NCBI RefSeq assembly: GCF_000090795.2
Contig: NW_003546267.1
Coordinates: 176,526-240,525 of the forward strand
Source of the DNA: Amphimedon queenslandica
Lineage: Eukaryota; Porifera; Demospongiae; Haplosclerida; Niphatidae
Direction of reading: 5' to 3'
Length of the DNA stretch: 64,000 bases
The notes under the pieces were generated by a model that ran no database searches, was not told the origin of the DNA, and saw only the letters and a list, made by a program, of their open reading frames with translations. A program made the translations under genes and the position numbers. Numbering within the stretch: position 1 is the stretch's first letter; each line of letters starts with the position of its first letter. Shown here one piece after another: positions 12,891-22,800 of this stretch.

Positions 12891-12935
12891 GTATGCACCA
12901 TCTCCCGGCTCTCATTGCCTCACAGTGCCAGGCCA
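12891..12935. repeat. 25-bp minisatellite, short piece left of the Gypsy fragment
   Basis: About one and a half units of the 25-bp repeat (CACCATCTCCCGGCTCTCAT followed by TGCCTCAC). They mark the junction where the pol fragment interrupts the array; the array resumes at about 14063. Confidence 0.8.
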
Positions 12936-12939
12936 CAGT

Positions 12940-14062
12940 GCCAAGACTGTTAATGGAGATTTCAGACCTAGGGAAGGAGAGCAGCTCAGTAGAGACCAAA
13001 GGAGACAGCTAAGGAAACTACTGGAGCAGTTATGTCATGTATTCAGTAGTGAACCTGGGCGTACAGAGATGGTGGAACACAGGATTCCCACAGAAAACTA
13101 GTAAGATGATGTCCCTATAGGGTACCACATGCACAAAGAGAAGAACTAAAAGATAAGGTTAATGAAATATTTGAGTGAAATCATAGAGCCATGAACTGTG
13201 GAGTAGAGTAACTGTAGCCGAAGTAGATCAACCAAAGACAAGTTTCTCTACACCACATGGGCTATTTCAATTCACAATAATGCCACTTGCACTGAAGGGA
13301 GATGCAGCTACCATCCAGCAGCTCATGGACTCAGTCACTTGTTGCCTGGATAATATTGTTCTTGCCATTCTAGATAATTTAATCATTTTCAAGACTACAT
13401 TTGAGGAGCACCTGGACCAGGTACATATCGTGCTCACAAGACTCAGAGAAGCTGGACTAACAGCCAAGTCTCAGAAATGTTTCTTTTGTCTCGATCATTG
13501 TCAATATCTGGGACTTACTGTTGGGGAAGGCACCAGCCACCTGAACAACACAAGTCGAATCGACCAAAAATTTCCCAATCCCGGTATCTAAGAAGGCTGT
13601 CAAGGCATTCCTGAGTCTAGCAGGATACAATCAAAAGTTCATTCCCAACTTTGCATTTATAGCAGTGGCTCTCGCTCACTATATCAAGAAAGTAGCTCCA
13701 ACGACTAAAATAGAACACTAATTGTAATATTGCTTTTATTTCCCTCATGTAGTTACTATGCAGAACCCTTGTCCTAAACAGCCCAGACTTTAATGGACCA
13801 TTCATCCTGCAGACGGATGCTTCTCACAGAGGAGTGGGGGCAGTATTGAGCCAGCTGGATGATTCGGGACAAGAGCATTCTGTTGCTTACTTCAGTAAAA
13901 ACTCCTTCCTCGAGAACAGAAGTACTTAACAATTGAGAAAGAATGCTTAGTGAACAAGCTAGGTTTGAAGGCTTTCAATGTGTATGTAATAGGGAAGCAA
14001 TTTCAAATACAAACAGACCACAGAAGACTTGTCTGGCTTAATAACGTGAAGGACAAAACATC
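12940..14062 (+). pseudogene. Ty3/Gypsy-type retrotransposon pol fragment
   Basis: Blocks in order match Ty3/Gypsy reverse transcriptase and RNase H. They are LSRDQRRQLRKLLEQ and SSEPGRTEMVEHRI upstream of RT, FSTPHGLFQFTIMPLALKG, HIVLTRLREAGLTAKSQKC, FLSLAGYNQKFIPNF, then RNase H pieces including LTIEKECL and FQIQTDHRRLVWL. The RT catalytic box reads AILDNLIIF where the family has YxDD, so an active-site Asp is lost. A stretch between IIEP and the FSTPHG block is missing. Several stops and frameshifts are present. I see no LTRs, primer-binding site, protease or integrase, so only a fragment lies in the 25-bp array. Confidence 0.88.
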
Positions 14063-14510
14063 TCACTGCAACTCTATTGTATCCTTGCCCTCAATGCCAC
14101 ACAATCTGCCGGATCTTACTTCCACACCATCTCCTTGGATTGCACCACAACCACATTCCTTTTACTACTACACTAACTCCATTCTCTCACTGCCTGACCA
14201 ACTCACTGGCCTCAGGAGTTCCTAGCTCTCATTGCCACACCATTTCCCTGCTGTCACTGCCTCACCATCTACCTGCTCTCACTATCTCTGCTCTAACAGC
14301 CACAAACTTCCTGCTCTCACTACCACAATATCTCCCTGCTCTTACTGCCACACCAACTCCCTGGTGTCACTGCTAGACCATCTACCTGCTTTCACTTTCA
14401 CACCATTATCCTCCTCTCCATGCCACACCAATTCTCTCTGTCACTACCACACCAATGCCCTGCTGTCACTGCCAGACCATCTTTCACCTCTTGCTTGCAC
14501 ACAATCTTTC
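14063..14510. repeat. 25-bp minisatellite array, block 2
   Basis: Continuation of the CTGCTCTCACTGCCACACCA-type array right of the Gypsy fragment. It is interrupted at 14511-14512 (TA) by a 3.07-kb transposon and continues at 17584 in exact register. ORFs here (for example 14232-14672) are products of the stop-free repeat. Confidence 0.9.
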
Positions 14511-14789
14511 TATAGTGCCTGCATTCATAAATGTCCATATTTTGAAAAAATCATACTTTTTGTACAACAGAATTGTTCCATACTTTTTCCAAATTGTAAT
14601 TCGTCTTTACCTTACATTTACTCAAATTATGAGTCAGAAATGGAAACTAGATTCATAGATATGCAATTTTAAACTAATCGGCCATTTTTTAAAGTATTTC
14701 CGTAAATTACTCTAAGATCCATGTTTTTAAATCAAATTTTCAATTGGAATAAAGATGAATTCTAGTTGGTAGATAAAGAGCTCTGCAGG

Positions 14790-15555
14790 ATAATCTGAGA
14801 AAGGTGCTCCAAAATTTGGGTGTAGTTGTGCATGCTCAGATATGTAACTCTGCAATTAATTTTCTTACCAAGCTATGCTTGGAATCAACTACTGCAATAC
14901 TTTAGTGGAGGTTTGCAGCTAAAAGAAGGTATTAATCTTACATGTTACTGCTTTATCAATTGTATGATTTTATTTTATTTAAAAAAACAAACAATTAATT
15001 AATGTATGATATGTAATGATAATATGAATGACAACAGCCTGGAAGGAGCGAAGGACAGGAATTGCTGCAACATTGCAGGGAAGATGGACACTCACAGCTT
15101 CCTGAACAAGGACTTGTGTCAAGACTAGTATTAATTTCACTTGTCATCAGGATAGTTGATATTCCTTCAGCATGTCTATTCAATGCAGTCTCTCATGAAT
15201 GATGTAAAGTCATAACAATGATAACAAAAATACAGAAAATTATTGTTTGTGTAAAATTGACAAGCATCACAAAGGCAACTAAAGAAATATTATAAATATT
15301 ATAAAAGATCAACACAAACAAGAACATAAAAAAATAAAAAAACAAGGTTAAGTAGGATTCCAAATGGCCAACGAAAATATGAAATGAAAATCCTACTCGT
15401 GACAAATTCTACCCTACATTGCAAAGTGATCCGTAATTCATGCATAATAACATTGAAAGTACAATGTAGAGTAGAATTTGTGTCATGAGTACGATTTTTG
15501 TTTCGTTTTTTTGTTGGTCGTTCGGAATCCTACTTAACCTTTTTTTAAATTTTTT
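14790..15555 (+). mobile_element. Hairpin-ended element, 3' part (copy 2)
   Basis: Begins with the GGTGCTCCAAAATTTGGGTG motif and follows the 3' part of the complete copy at 34334-35556: CAAGCTATGCTTGGAATCAA, TACTTTAGTGGAGGTTT, GAAGATGGACACTC, TTGATATTCCTTCAGCATGT and then the terminal hairpin at 15349-15536 (AAGTAGGATTCCAAATGGCC paired with GTTGGTCGTTCGGAATCCTA). The first ~0.45 kb is absent, complementary to the 5'-only copy at 4017-4535. It replaces the 5' part of the DDE transposase reading frame. ORFs inside it appear incidental. Confidence 0.83.
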
Positions 15556-17090
15556 GTTCTTCATATTAATGGACATGAACGAAACAATGTTGTGGAGTAT
15601 CGTCGAATATTTTTAAGAACAGTAGAATTATTGAAAAAAACTCATTTACCTCCACCAAACTGCTCTGATGGTCTTCTACCTCATTTAATGTCAGTGATCC
15701 AACTGCCAATAAGGTGTTAGTTTTGATTTATCGTGATGAGTCCACAATTCATGCAAATGAGGGACAGGGTACTATGTGGGCAGAGGAAGGAAACTTGCCA
15801 AAAAGGCCGAAGTCACAAGGAGGGGAAAATAGAGTAAATGACTTTATAACAGAACACAATGGTTTACTGGAACTGAAAATGGAGGAGTACAGGGAAGCCT
15901 CTAAATCTGATCCATCAGTACGTATGTCTGCTAGAGAAACAATCAAGTTTAGCTCTGGAGGTGATGGATATTGGAATAATAATGATTTGCTCAAGCAACT
16001 AGAGCTTGCAATTAAGATTGCTATACTATGTCCTAACTGAAAATGGACCTGAAGTGGAAGCAGCTGCATTGGATTTTGAAAAAGTATTTATGTCACTAAT
16101 GACGCATTATAATGATATTCATAGAGACTTGGCCGATATTTTGGCTATCTTGTTTCACTCTTAAAACAGTCTTCCTTCCCCATAAGCAGTACAATAGCTC
16201 CTGGAGTCAACTAGTCTTCATAAAGTCCATCATTATCAGATCTCGCTCTATTAGCATTTTAAAAGAAGAATTCAGTTTGGGCACTCGACCACATGTGCTT
16301 ATGTAAACTGACGTCATAAAACGTTAGCTTTGGTACGCCATGGGGTTTATAGGGTGAACCGGGTTCTCGGGTTCCCAAGGGCTGAGAGACCCATGACCTG
16401 AGATCCTAAAGTGGCATTGGGTGACTAAGAACCTGTGAAAGTCTCATCCATATCCCACATTTCTATAAAAAGTTATTTTAGTATTTCTTGGTCCAAACTC
16501 AGTTGGGACATTGTATACCATTAAATATAACCCAGCACAGTTCAATTGTGTATGGATTTTTGACCAAAGTAGTGGACAATGTGCATTCCGAGAAGATTCT
16601 TATGTTTCCTGCATGAATGTAAAACAAGGTGGTCAGTAGCCAAAAATGCAAGAGAGTTATTATGATGAAAAATGGTTTTACCTACAAAAGGGATGAAGTT
16701 GGTTTTGGAAGAAAGGTGTTGATACTAGAAACATGAAAGCAGATGAAATAAGAGTTGTTCTTGGCAATCATCATGGCTTCAAACAAGAGAAAACTGCATT
16801 TGAGTACTTTTTACATGAAAAGCAACAAAAAGTGATGTACTTACCGAAGTATCATTGCGAACTTAATCCGATTGAGTGTGTGTAGGGTGAAGCTAAGAGA
16901 TATAGTCGTGCACTTTGTGATTAAAGCTTATCTGGTTTGGAACAAAATTAATTATAATACCAGCATTGGAGTCTGTAAGGCTGGACACAATTAAAAAGTA
17001 TTTTACAAAGTGTAGAGTATATGGAAACATACAGAAGAGGAAACAGTGGAGGAAAGGATGTAGAGGTTGCAGGTAAAAAATGTAAGTACA
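15556..17090 (+). pseudogene. DDE transposase of the TA-flanked element, interrupted
   Basis: Reading starts mid-protein with INGHERNNVVEYRRIFL. It continues through the first acidic block (IYRDESTIHANEGQGTMWAE), RPKSQGG and GDGYWNNNDLLKQLELAIKI. A 488-bp MITE breaks the frame there. It resumes with FNCVWIFDQSSGQCAF (second Asp), MKADEIRVVLGNHHGFKQEK and the third acidic block (YLPKYHCELNPIECV, then GEAKRYSRALCD). It ends near LDTIKKYFTKCRVYMETYRR. These blocks match a DDE transposase-like family common in animals and fungi. The N-terminal HTH region is missing, replaced by the hairpin element. Stops (for example in place of Trp after NPIECV) show it is dead. Assignment is from motif recall. 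Confidence 0.82.
16026..16513. mobile_element. TA MITE (CTATGTCC family), copy 1, inside the DDE gene
   Basis: The 488-bp element has terminal inverted repeats: the left reads CTATGTCCTAACTGA and the right GGTCCAAACTCAGTTGGGAC followed by ATTG. TATA flanks both ends. A second copy lies in the opposite orientation at 56281-56790, sharing the internal stretches AGTGGAAGCAGCTGCATTGG-like and ACCACATGTGCTTATGTAAA. It interrupts the transposase between LELAIKI and the FDQSSG block, so it is younger than its host element. No coding capacity. Confidence 0.87.
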
Positions 17091-17583
17091 TCGCCGTGTA
17101 TTTCGACCTCTAATATAATTATAATTATGTACTTTTAAAATTACTTATGTGAAAATGTTAATTACTAATGAAGCATACTACAAATATTCTACTATCCCTT
17201 ATTAATCAATGCATTAAATTTATTTTACTTTCGACACATTGTGTTAAAAAGACTAAACAAAAATTAACGACTTCATATTACAGTACAAACTTCTAAAATA
17301 ATTCTATGAATTATTAACTTGTGCAATTACCTTATGTTTAAACTTTAGAACACAACAATATTAATCTTCCTTCATTAAATAATTTAAATAATAACAATTT
17401 TCCTCATTTTTAAAGAAAATCACGACCAAGACTGATCAAAATAATCTTCCAAAAAGGCTAGTTAAAGAATAGGCCATATTGTTGTATGTCACAAAATTTC
17501 TTTCTGTGTGTGTGGCACTTCCGGAATATTACTTTCAATATAAATATGCCTCAAGATGGATGTTTATGAATGCAGGCACTGTA

Positions 17584-18625
17584 CTCTGACTGCAACACCA
17601 TCTTCCTACCCTCATCGACTCACTATCACCTTGCTTTCACTGCCACACCATCTTCCTGCTCTAACTGCCACACCATCTCACCACTCTCAATACCACATCC
17701 TCTTCCAGCTCTCACTGCCGCACAATCTCCCTGCCCTCACTGCCATGCCAACTCCCTGCTCTCACTGCAAAATCATCTTCCTGCTTCCACAGCTTCACCA
17801 TTATCCTGGTTCTACCGCCACACAAACTCTCTGCTTTATGTGCCTCACCATGAACACCAACTCTCTGCTGTCACTGCCACACGAACTGTCTGTTCTTACT
17901 CCCACACCATCTTGCTGCTATCGCTGCCACACAATCTCCCTGCTATTACTGCCATACCATCTCCCTGCTCTTATTGCCACACCATCTCACTGCCTCACCA
18001 TCTCCCTCCTTCACTGCCATACATATCTCACCACCCCCTCCTCCCACTGCGTCACCATTTCCTTCCTCTCACTGCCACACGAATTCAGTGTTTTCAGTGT
18101 TTCACCATCTCCCGGGTGTCACTGCCAACCACATTCTTGCTCTCATTGCCAAAATAAACTTTCTGTTTTTCATGCAACATGATCTCCCTGCTCTTAATGC
18201 CACACCATCTCTGCTCTCACTGCCATGCCATCCCCCTGCTCTCACTGCCGCACTGCTTTCAGTGCCTCACCATCTCCCTGCTCCCACTCCAACCTAAATT
18301 CCCTGCTCTCACCGCCACACCTTTTCCCTGCTCTCATTGCAACATCATCTCTCCGCTTACACTGCAACATCATCTCCCTGTATTACAGCCCCACTATTTC
18401 CCTGCTGTCAATGCTGTTGCTTGCTCTCATTGCTACACCATCTCCCTGCTCTTACCACCTCACTCTCTCCCTGCTCTCATGGCCACACAATCTCCTTGTT
18501 TTCATTGCCACACCATGTCTCTGCTCTCACTGCCACACAATCTCCCTGCTCTCACTGACACACCATCTTCCAGCTCTTATTGCCAAGCCATCTGTCTTCT
18601 TTCACTGCCTCACCATTTGCTGTAG
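17584..18625. repeat. 25-bp minisatellite array, block 3
   Basis: The longest continuous run of the CTGCTCTCACTGCCACACCA-type unit. It encodes overlapping open frames in all three plus frames, including 208- and 195-codon runs at 17556-18182 and 17570-18157. Each repeats a 25-residue pattern rich in His, Leu, Ser, Pro and Cys. This is expected for a stop-free 25-bp unit and is not a protein gene. It passes into the 118-bp repeat near 18640. Confidence 0.92.
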
Positions 18626-18639
18626 AGGAAGAAAGAAAA

Positions 18640-20625
18640 GAAACAAAAAGAAGATATGAAAAAACAACTTGTGTCACTTCAGAAGTAGATGAAATATTTT
18701 CATACCAAAATGAAGGAAAAGAAATTCATTCTGTTTGGTGCCGTCTGGTAGTTAAAACTATACATTTAAAGTAAGAAATACTTAAAACATCATTTCATTA
18801 AACTGAGTCTTATCTGTCACATTTGATATAAACTTTATATTGAATGTAGGAAAAGAAACAGTGAGAAATTAGTAGTACATAAAACATTTTAAAACTAATT
18901 TTAAATGTTTATAACTCACTTTTGTCTGTCACTTCATGCATTTTACGCTTTTTAATGAAATTGAGAAAAGAAGAAACAAGTAGTATGATCTTTAAAGAAT
19001 AAAATTTTATTTCAGTATCCAACTTTGAAGGATGACTCATTCTGATTAGTGACTACTGGTACTTCCAACTATACTATGACTCTGAGGAAAGAAGGAATTA
19101 ATATTGAATAATATGTAGTGCATGAAACATCATTTTAAAACAAAATTTAATTGTAAATGTTAAGTTTAATCGTCACTTCTATCTTAACCATAGCATGAAA
19201 CTTAGAAAAGAAGTAACAAATAGTGGGAAGTGTGTAACACATAACACATCATTTCTATACAAAACTTCAATGATAAGAATTTAGTCTGATTAGTCACTCA
19301 TGCTATGAACAGTACTGTGAGAGAGAGTAAAAAAACAAGAAACAACTAGTGAGAAACAGTACAACTAAATATGTCCACCTTGTACATAAATCTTGGAGTA
19401 CCGGTTCTTCTGTTTGCTGTTGCCATTTAGTGCCCATTATCTTAAAGGAAATTGCGCATTCAATGATATAATCCTTGTTCTTAGCAGCAGAATATTAGTT
19501 CTGAAGCTTATGTATGACATACGCTACAGTGTAGCGTATTGCGTTTTTTTAATTTGAGACAGTGCCTGGATTCCTACCAGATGCATCACATTGGTTATTT
19601 GTGTCAGCCAGGGCTGCTGTGACAAAGCACTTCAAAAGAGTTTAAAGTAGAGCTGCCATAATTTTTCAGGTACTGCTTTCCAATTTCAATGCCTTTTGAA
19701 AAGAGCAGCACAGTTCCTAACCTTCATTAACAGAGAATTGGTGGAATAAAGAATTCAATTTGCTTCAGTTTGAAGAGACTGATTGCCTTCCCTGCACTGA
19801 CCTCAACATAGTATTACAGGCTTTCCTCATATCATGAAGTAATAGCAGCAATTGGGCTGACTGATTAACATAAACCGACCAAGGACATCTTTAAGTATAG
19901 TTACTGCTGGTGTTTCGCTCTGCAGCTAATCTAATGCACAAATTTTCCCTAAGACCTCGAAAGATCATCATTTTTACTGGGACCATCAGCAATGAGAACT
20001 GCCATAATTTGAGCAGAGTAGTACAATATTTAATTGATTAATTAATTAAAAAATAAGAAGTGGCAAAAAAATACATAAGAGTAACATTTAACATTCTACA
20101 AGCATAGCATCTTTCATTAATTTAGAGCTTCTCATCCCGGTTACATAGTATTCATTATCTCTGTTTAAACTACACGATGAAAGGACAAAATCAAAAAACA
20201 ATAGGAAGAACTTCGAGAAACAGAAAGGAATTGTGAAAGAATCACACCTACTAAAACAAAAACTCAGTCTGATTTGTCACTTCAGGTAATTTAAACTATG
20301 CCAATAAACTGAGAAGAGAACAAACAACTACTGAGAAATAAGTGGCTTGATATATCATTTTTAAACCAATCTTAAATGATAAAACTGTCTCATCAGGCAC
20401 TAATTGTATAAACTATTATTGTGAAGATTAATGAAAAACAGTGACAAGTCAGTAAAATATCGAATTTTAAAACCAAACTAAAAATTAATAACTCAGTCTT
20501 ATCATTTTCTTTTAATATTTAAAACTATAAAGAAACAAATAGTGAGAAACCATACAAAAAGGGACTAAGTTTAATTTGTAACTTCTTGTCTAAACTATAG
20601 TATGAAACTGAGAAGGTGTAGGCAG
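18640..20625. repeat. ~118-bp A-rich satellite array, block 3
   Basis: Same unit family as blocks 1 and 2, recognisable at 18800-19360 and again from about 20150 to 20620. About 0.7 kb in the middle (19370-20080) does not fit the unit. Confidence 0.85.
19370..20080. other. Non-satellite insert in the 118-bp array
   Basis: About 0.7 kb of sequence without the satellite motifs. It has no recognisable gene and no clear terminal inverted repeat. It contains a 21-bp palindrome at 19519-19539 (ATACGCTACA, G, TGTAGCGTAT). It is probably an unidentified insertion; I cannot define its ends. Confidence 0.45.
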
Positions 20626-20627
20626 TT

Positions 20628-20740
20628 AGATCAGTGATGGTGAGAGCAGGAACATAGTGAAGCAATGAGAGCACTGTGAAGTTATAGCAGAATAGTGATA
20701 GGTAGTGAGAGCAGGAAGGTAGTGTGGCACTACATATGGC
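20628..20740 (-). repeat. 25-bp minisatellite in reverse orientation
   Basis: Motifs GTGAGAGCAGGAAGGTAGTG and ATGGTGAGAGCAGGAACATA are the reverse complement of the 25-bp unit, decayed. This is the only place where the unit is inverted relative to blocks 1-3. It closes the satellite domain. Confidence 0.72.
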
Positions 20741-20879
20741 TAATGATAGGGGGGTTATATATCACTAAAAATAATAAAACTAGACGAATGTAGCACATTT
20801 AACCAGGGGCAAGCCCGATATTGTATTTGTTTCTATGAAAGTATTTATGATTTTATTACTTTTATTATGACACAATGAA

Positions 20880-21835
20880 AAGTAATCATTATTGACTCAT
20901 ATTATGATTGAGAAGAATATTGTCAAGCAATGTTAACTTTGAAAATGGAGTTAGTCTTGATATTGAAATGTACGATAACTCTTGGAATGGTGAGAAGTTG
21001 CTGCTCCATTTGTAGTGTTGCTGTTGTTGGTGCCATACCAAGAGTTCCAATTCATTGTTATAGACTGCTGATTTGGAGCTATCACAGCTATCAAGTTTCA
21101 TAATAGCATTACATTTACAACATTGACTAGTGTTCCATTGCAACAGTTGTACTTAGAACAGCATTTATTTCACCAGATAACTGTTGAGTTTCTTCAATTA
21201 TTTCCTGGTCTTCCTCATCATCTGTGACAACATTTTCCATGTCTGGAACAAGTTCATAATTGAGTCATCATTAATAGAGATATTTCGTACCACTGTATTC
21301 TCTGAGACGAGCTTTGATTAATTTGTAACTGGTACCTTTCTTCAGTTTGTCAATATCATCTTCCCATAACACAATTTCATAAGTTCCATTGGTGTCGCAA
21401 AGCAGGCAATCTTGTTTTTTTAGTAGTTTTCCGGTCTTCGTGTTCAATTCCACAGCAGGGCTAACAGATGCTACGTTGCCAAAGACATTAATAAGTTCAT
21501 TGGTAGCAATACTATCTAATGAATCAATTGTGACAGTGTCATTAAAATTCTTAGCTGTGTCATCAATTTTGAACATTTTAGGAGATGGTGTGACTGTAGA
21601 GTTTCTGCTGGTAAGTATTTCTAATGTGCCAGGTTCATATTTATTCTCTTGAACACGACAATTACTAAGAGTGACAGATGAGCCTTCTTCCCTTAGCTTA
21701 TTCATAGTATTTCTCAAATGTATTTCAAAGGAAACAAATCGTGTGGTTTGACATCCATCAGATAGCTTTCCCGCGAAGTATTTACAGTTCTTTCTCTTAC
21801 CACTTGTTTTAATTGGAGACAATACAAATAGTTTA
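20880..21835 (-). pseudogene. RPA-like OB-fold protein of mobile-element type, broken
   Basis: A 183-codon frame (21822 to 21271) reads KCKYF-like NCKYFAGKLSDGCQTTRFVS, then SSVTLSNCRVQ, and later QDCLLCDTNGTYEIVLWEDD with YKLIKARLREYSGTKYL at its end. This arrangement of two OB-like segments matches uncharacterised animal proteins related to the DNA-binding domains of replication protein A. Downstream, in other frames to about 20880, a zinc-ribbon-like piece (TSQCCKCNAIMKLDSC) continues the family pattern. A stop and frameshifts separate the parts, so the full protein is not made. A role in binding single-stranded DNA is inferred from family only. Whether it was a host gene or transposon cargo cannot be told; neighbours on both sides are repeats. 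Confidence 0.6.
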
Positions 21836-22330
21836 ACATGTAGTTACATTATCTCCTACTTGAAGTTCATGCACTTCGCAAGTTGGTAGTTGTTTTTCTG
21901 GAGTTGATGGTGGCTTTGCAATTGTTGCCTGTTTCCAGATAGAATTTATAAAAGACGATAATGGCGGCTTGGTGTTTTCAATGATGGATGTTAAATTGCC
22001 AACAATTAAGTGGGTCAGTGGCTGTATGCTGGCTTACAACCAGATTTAATGTGGAGTAAAACAATAGACAACACATTACCCCAGTAAAATATAAAGGAAA
22101 ATAGTAGCAGGATGGTCTGGATGGAAAGAGATGAAGACAATTTACTGCAGGCAAAATATAAGCACCTTTCCTTTGGACATGCACTAATGTCAGGTAGTCT
22201 GGGTGAACTGTGCATGCTCATAACACACAAGCCTCGAGGAGACAAGTTCTGACATACTTTCTTTAAAGTTTTTGCTATAATTTTGTCTGATCAAATGAAA
22301 CTGCGATAATGTGGGCTAATTGGAGTAAAG
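21836..22330. other. No recognisable gene
   Basis: Sequence upstream of the OB-fold pseudogene. Short overlapping minus-strand frames at 21978-22245 have no recognisable motif. No repeat is seen. Confidence 0.45.
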
Positions 22331-22800
22331 ATAAAGAGCCAAAGGAAGAATTTGAAAAGGAAGATAAATGCAAGGAATTGGAGGCTGGTGACAACATTGC
22401 ACTACTTTAGAAGGACATTGAAATTAAAAACTTAAAAGAGAAATACGACAGGGAAATAGCAAGTTTGACTGAAGAGAAATAGAGAGTAATTAAGAAGTTA
22501 AAAGAAGAGAGGAGTAGAGATGAAGAGGACAGAAAGAAGGAAATGGTTATAAAAATGATGAATGTTTAAATTGGAAGAGAAGGTATGAAAAATGTCAGAG
22601 GTACTGTAATTATCTAGAAGACGATCGAGTAAGATTGAAAAGGAGATTAGATTACCTTGAGGATATTGAGAGTAAGAGAGCTAAGAAAAAAGAAACAGAG
22701 AATACAGGAAGATGAAGCAATAAAACGTAAAGTTCGGATAAAAGCAGAAGAAAGAAGATTACGATCGAATGCAACACCTGTCTATGACCGAATATCTCAA
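22330..22800 (+). pseudogene. Lys/Glu-rich coiled-coil fragment, unknown family
   Basis: Across a few stops, the plus strand encodes strongly charged segments such as LKEKYDREIASLTEEK, RVIKKLKEERSRDEEDRKKE and DDRVRLKRRLDYLEDIESKR. It ends in KAEERRLRSNATPVYDRISQ. The periodic Leu/charged pattern suggests a coiled coil. I do not recognise the family. At least three interruptions occur, so it looks like a decayed exon or retrocopy. Confidence 0.4.

Larger units (their letters stand above)
14513..17581. mobile_element. TA-flanked DDE transposon, 3.07 kb, nested insertions inside
   Basis: Terminal inverted repeats are visible. The left end reads TAGTGCCTGCATTCATAAAT followed by GTCCAT; the reverse complement of the right end reads CAGTGCCTGCATTCATAAAC followed by ATCCAT. 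TA lies at 14511-14512 and 17582-17583. Removing the element plus one TA rejoins ACAATCTTTC and CTCTGACTGCAACACC with the 25-bp repeat period kept exactly. It carries a DDE transposase pseudogene (15556-17090), a hairpin-ended element fragment (14790-15555) and a MITE (16026-16513). TA duplication and CAGTG-type ends fit the Tc1/mariner superfamily in the broad sense; the exact family is not determined. Confidence 0.88.

Noticed and set aside
15749-16069. 106-codon minus-strand ORF
   Set aside because: Antisense shadow of the DDE transposase, whose plus-strand motifs (DEST, GDGYW) are specific.
17556-18297. 208- and 195-codon overlapping ORFs as genes
   Set aside because: Same explanation: stop-free 25-bp unit with length 1 modulo 3.
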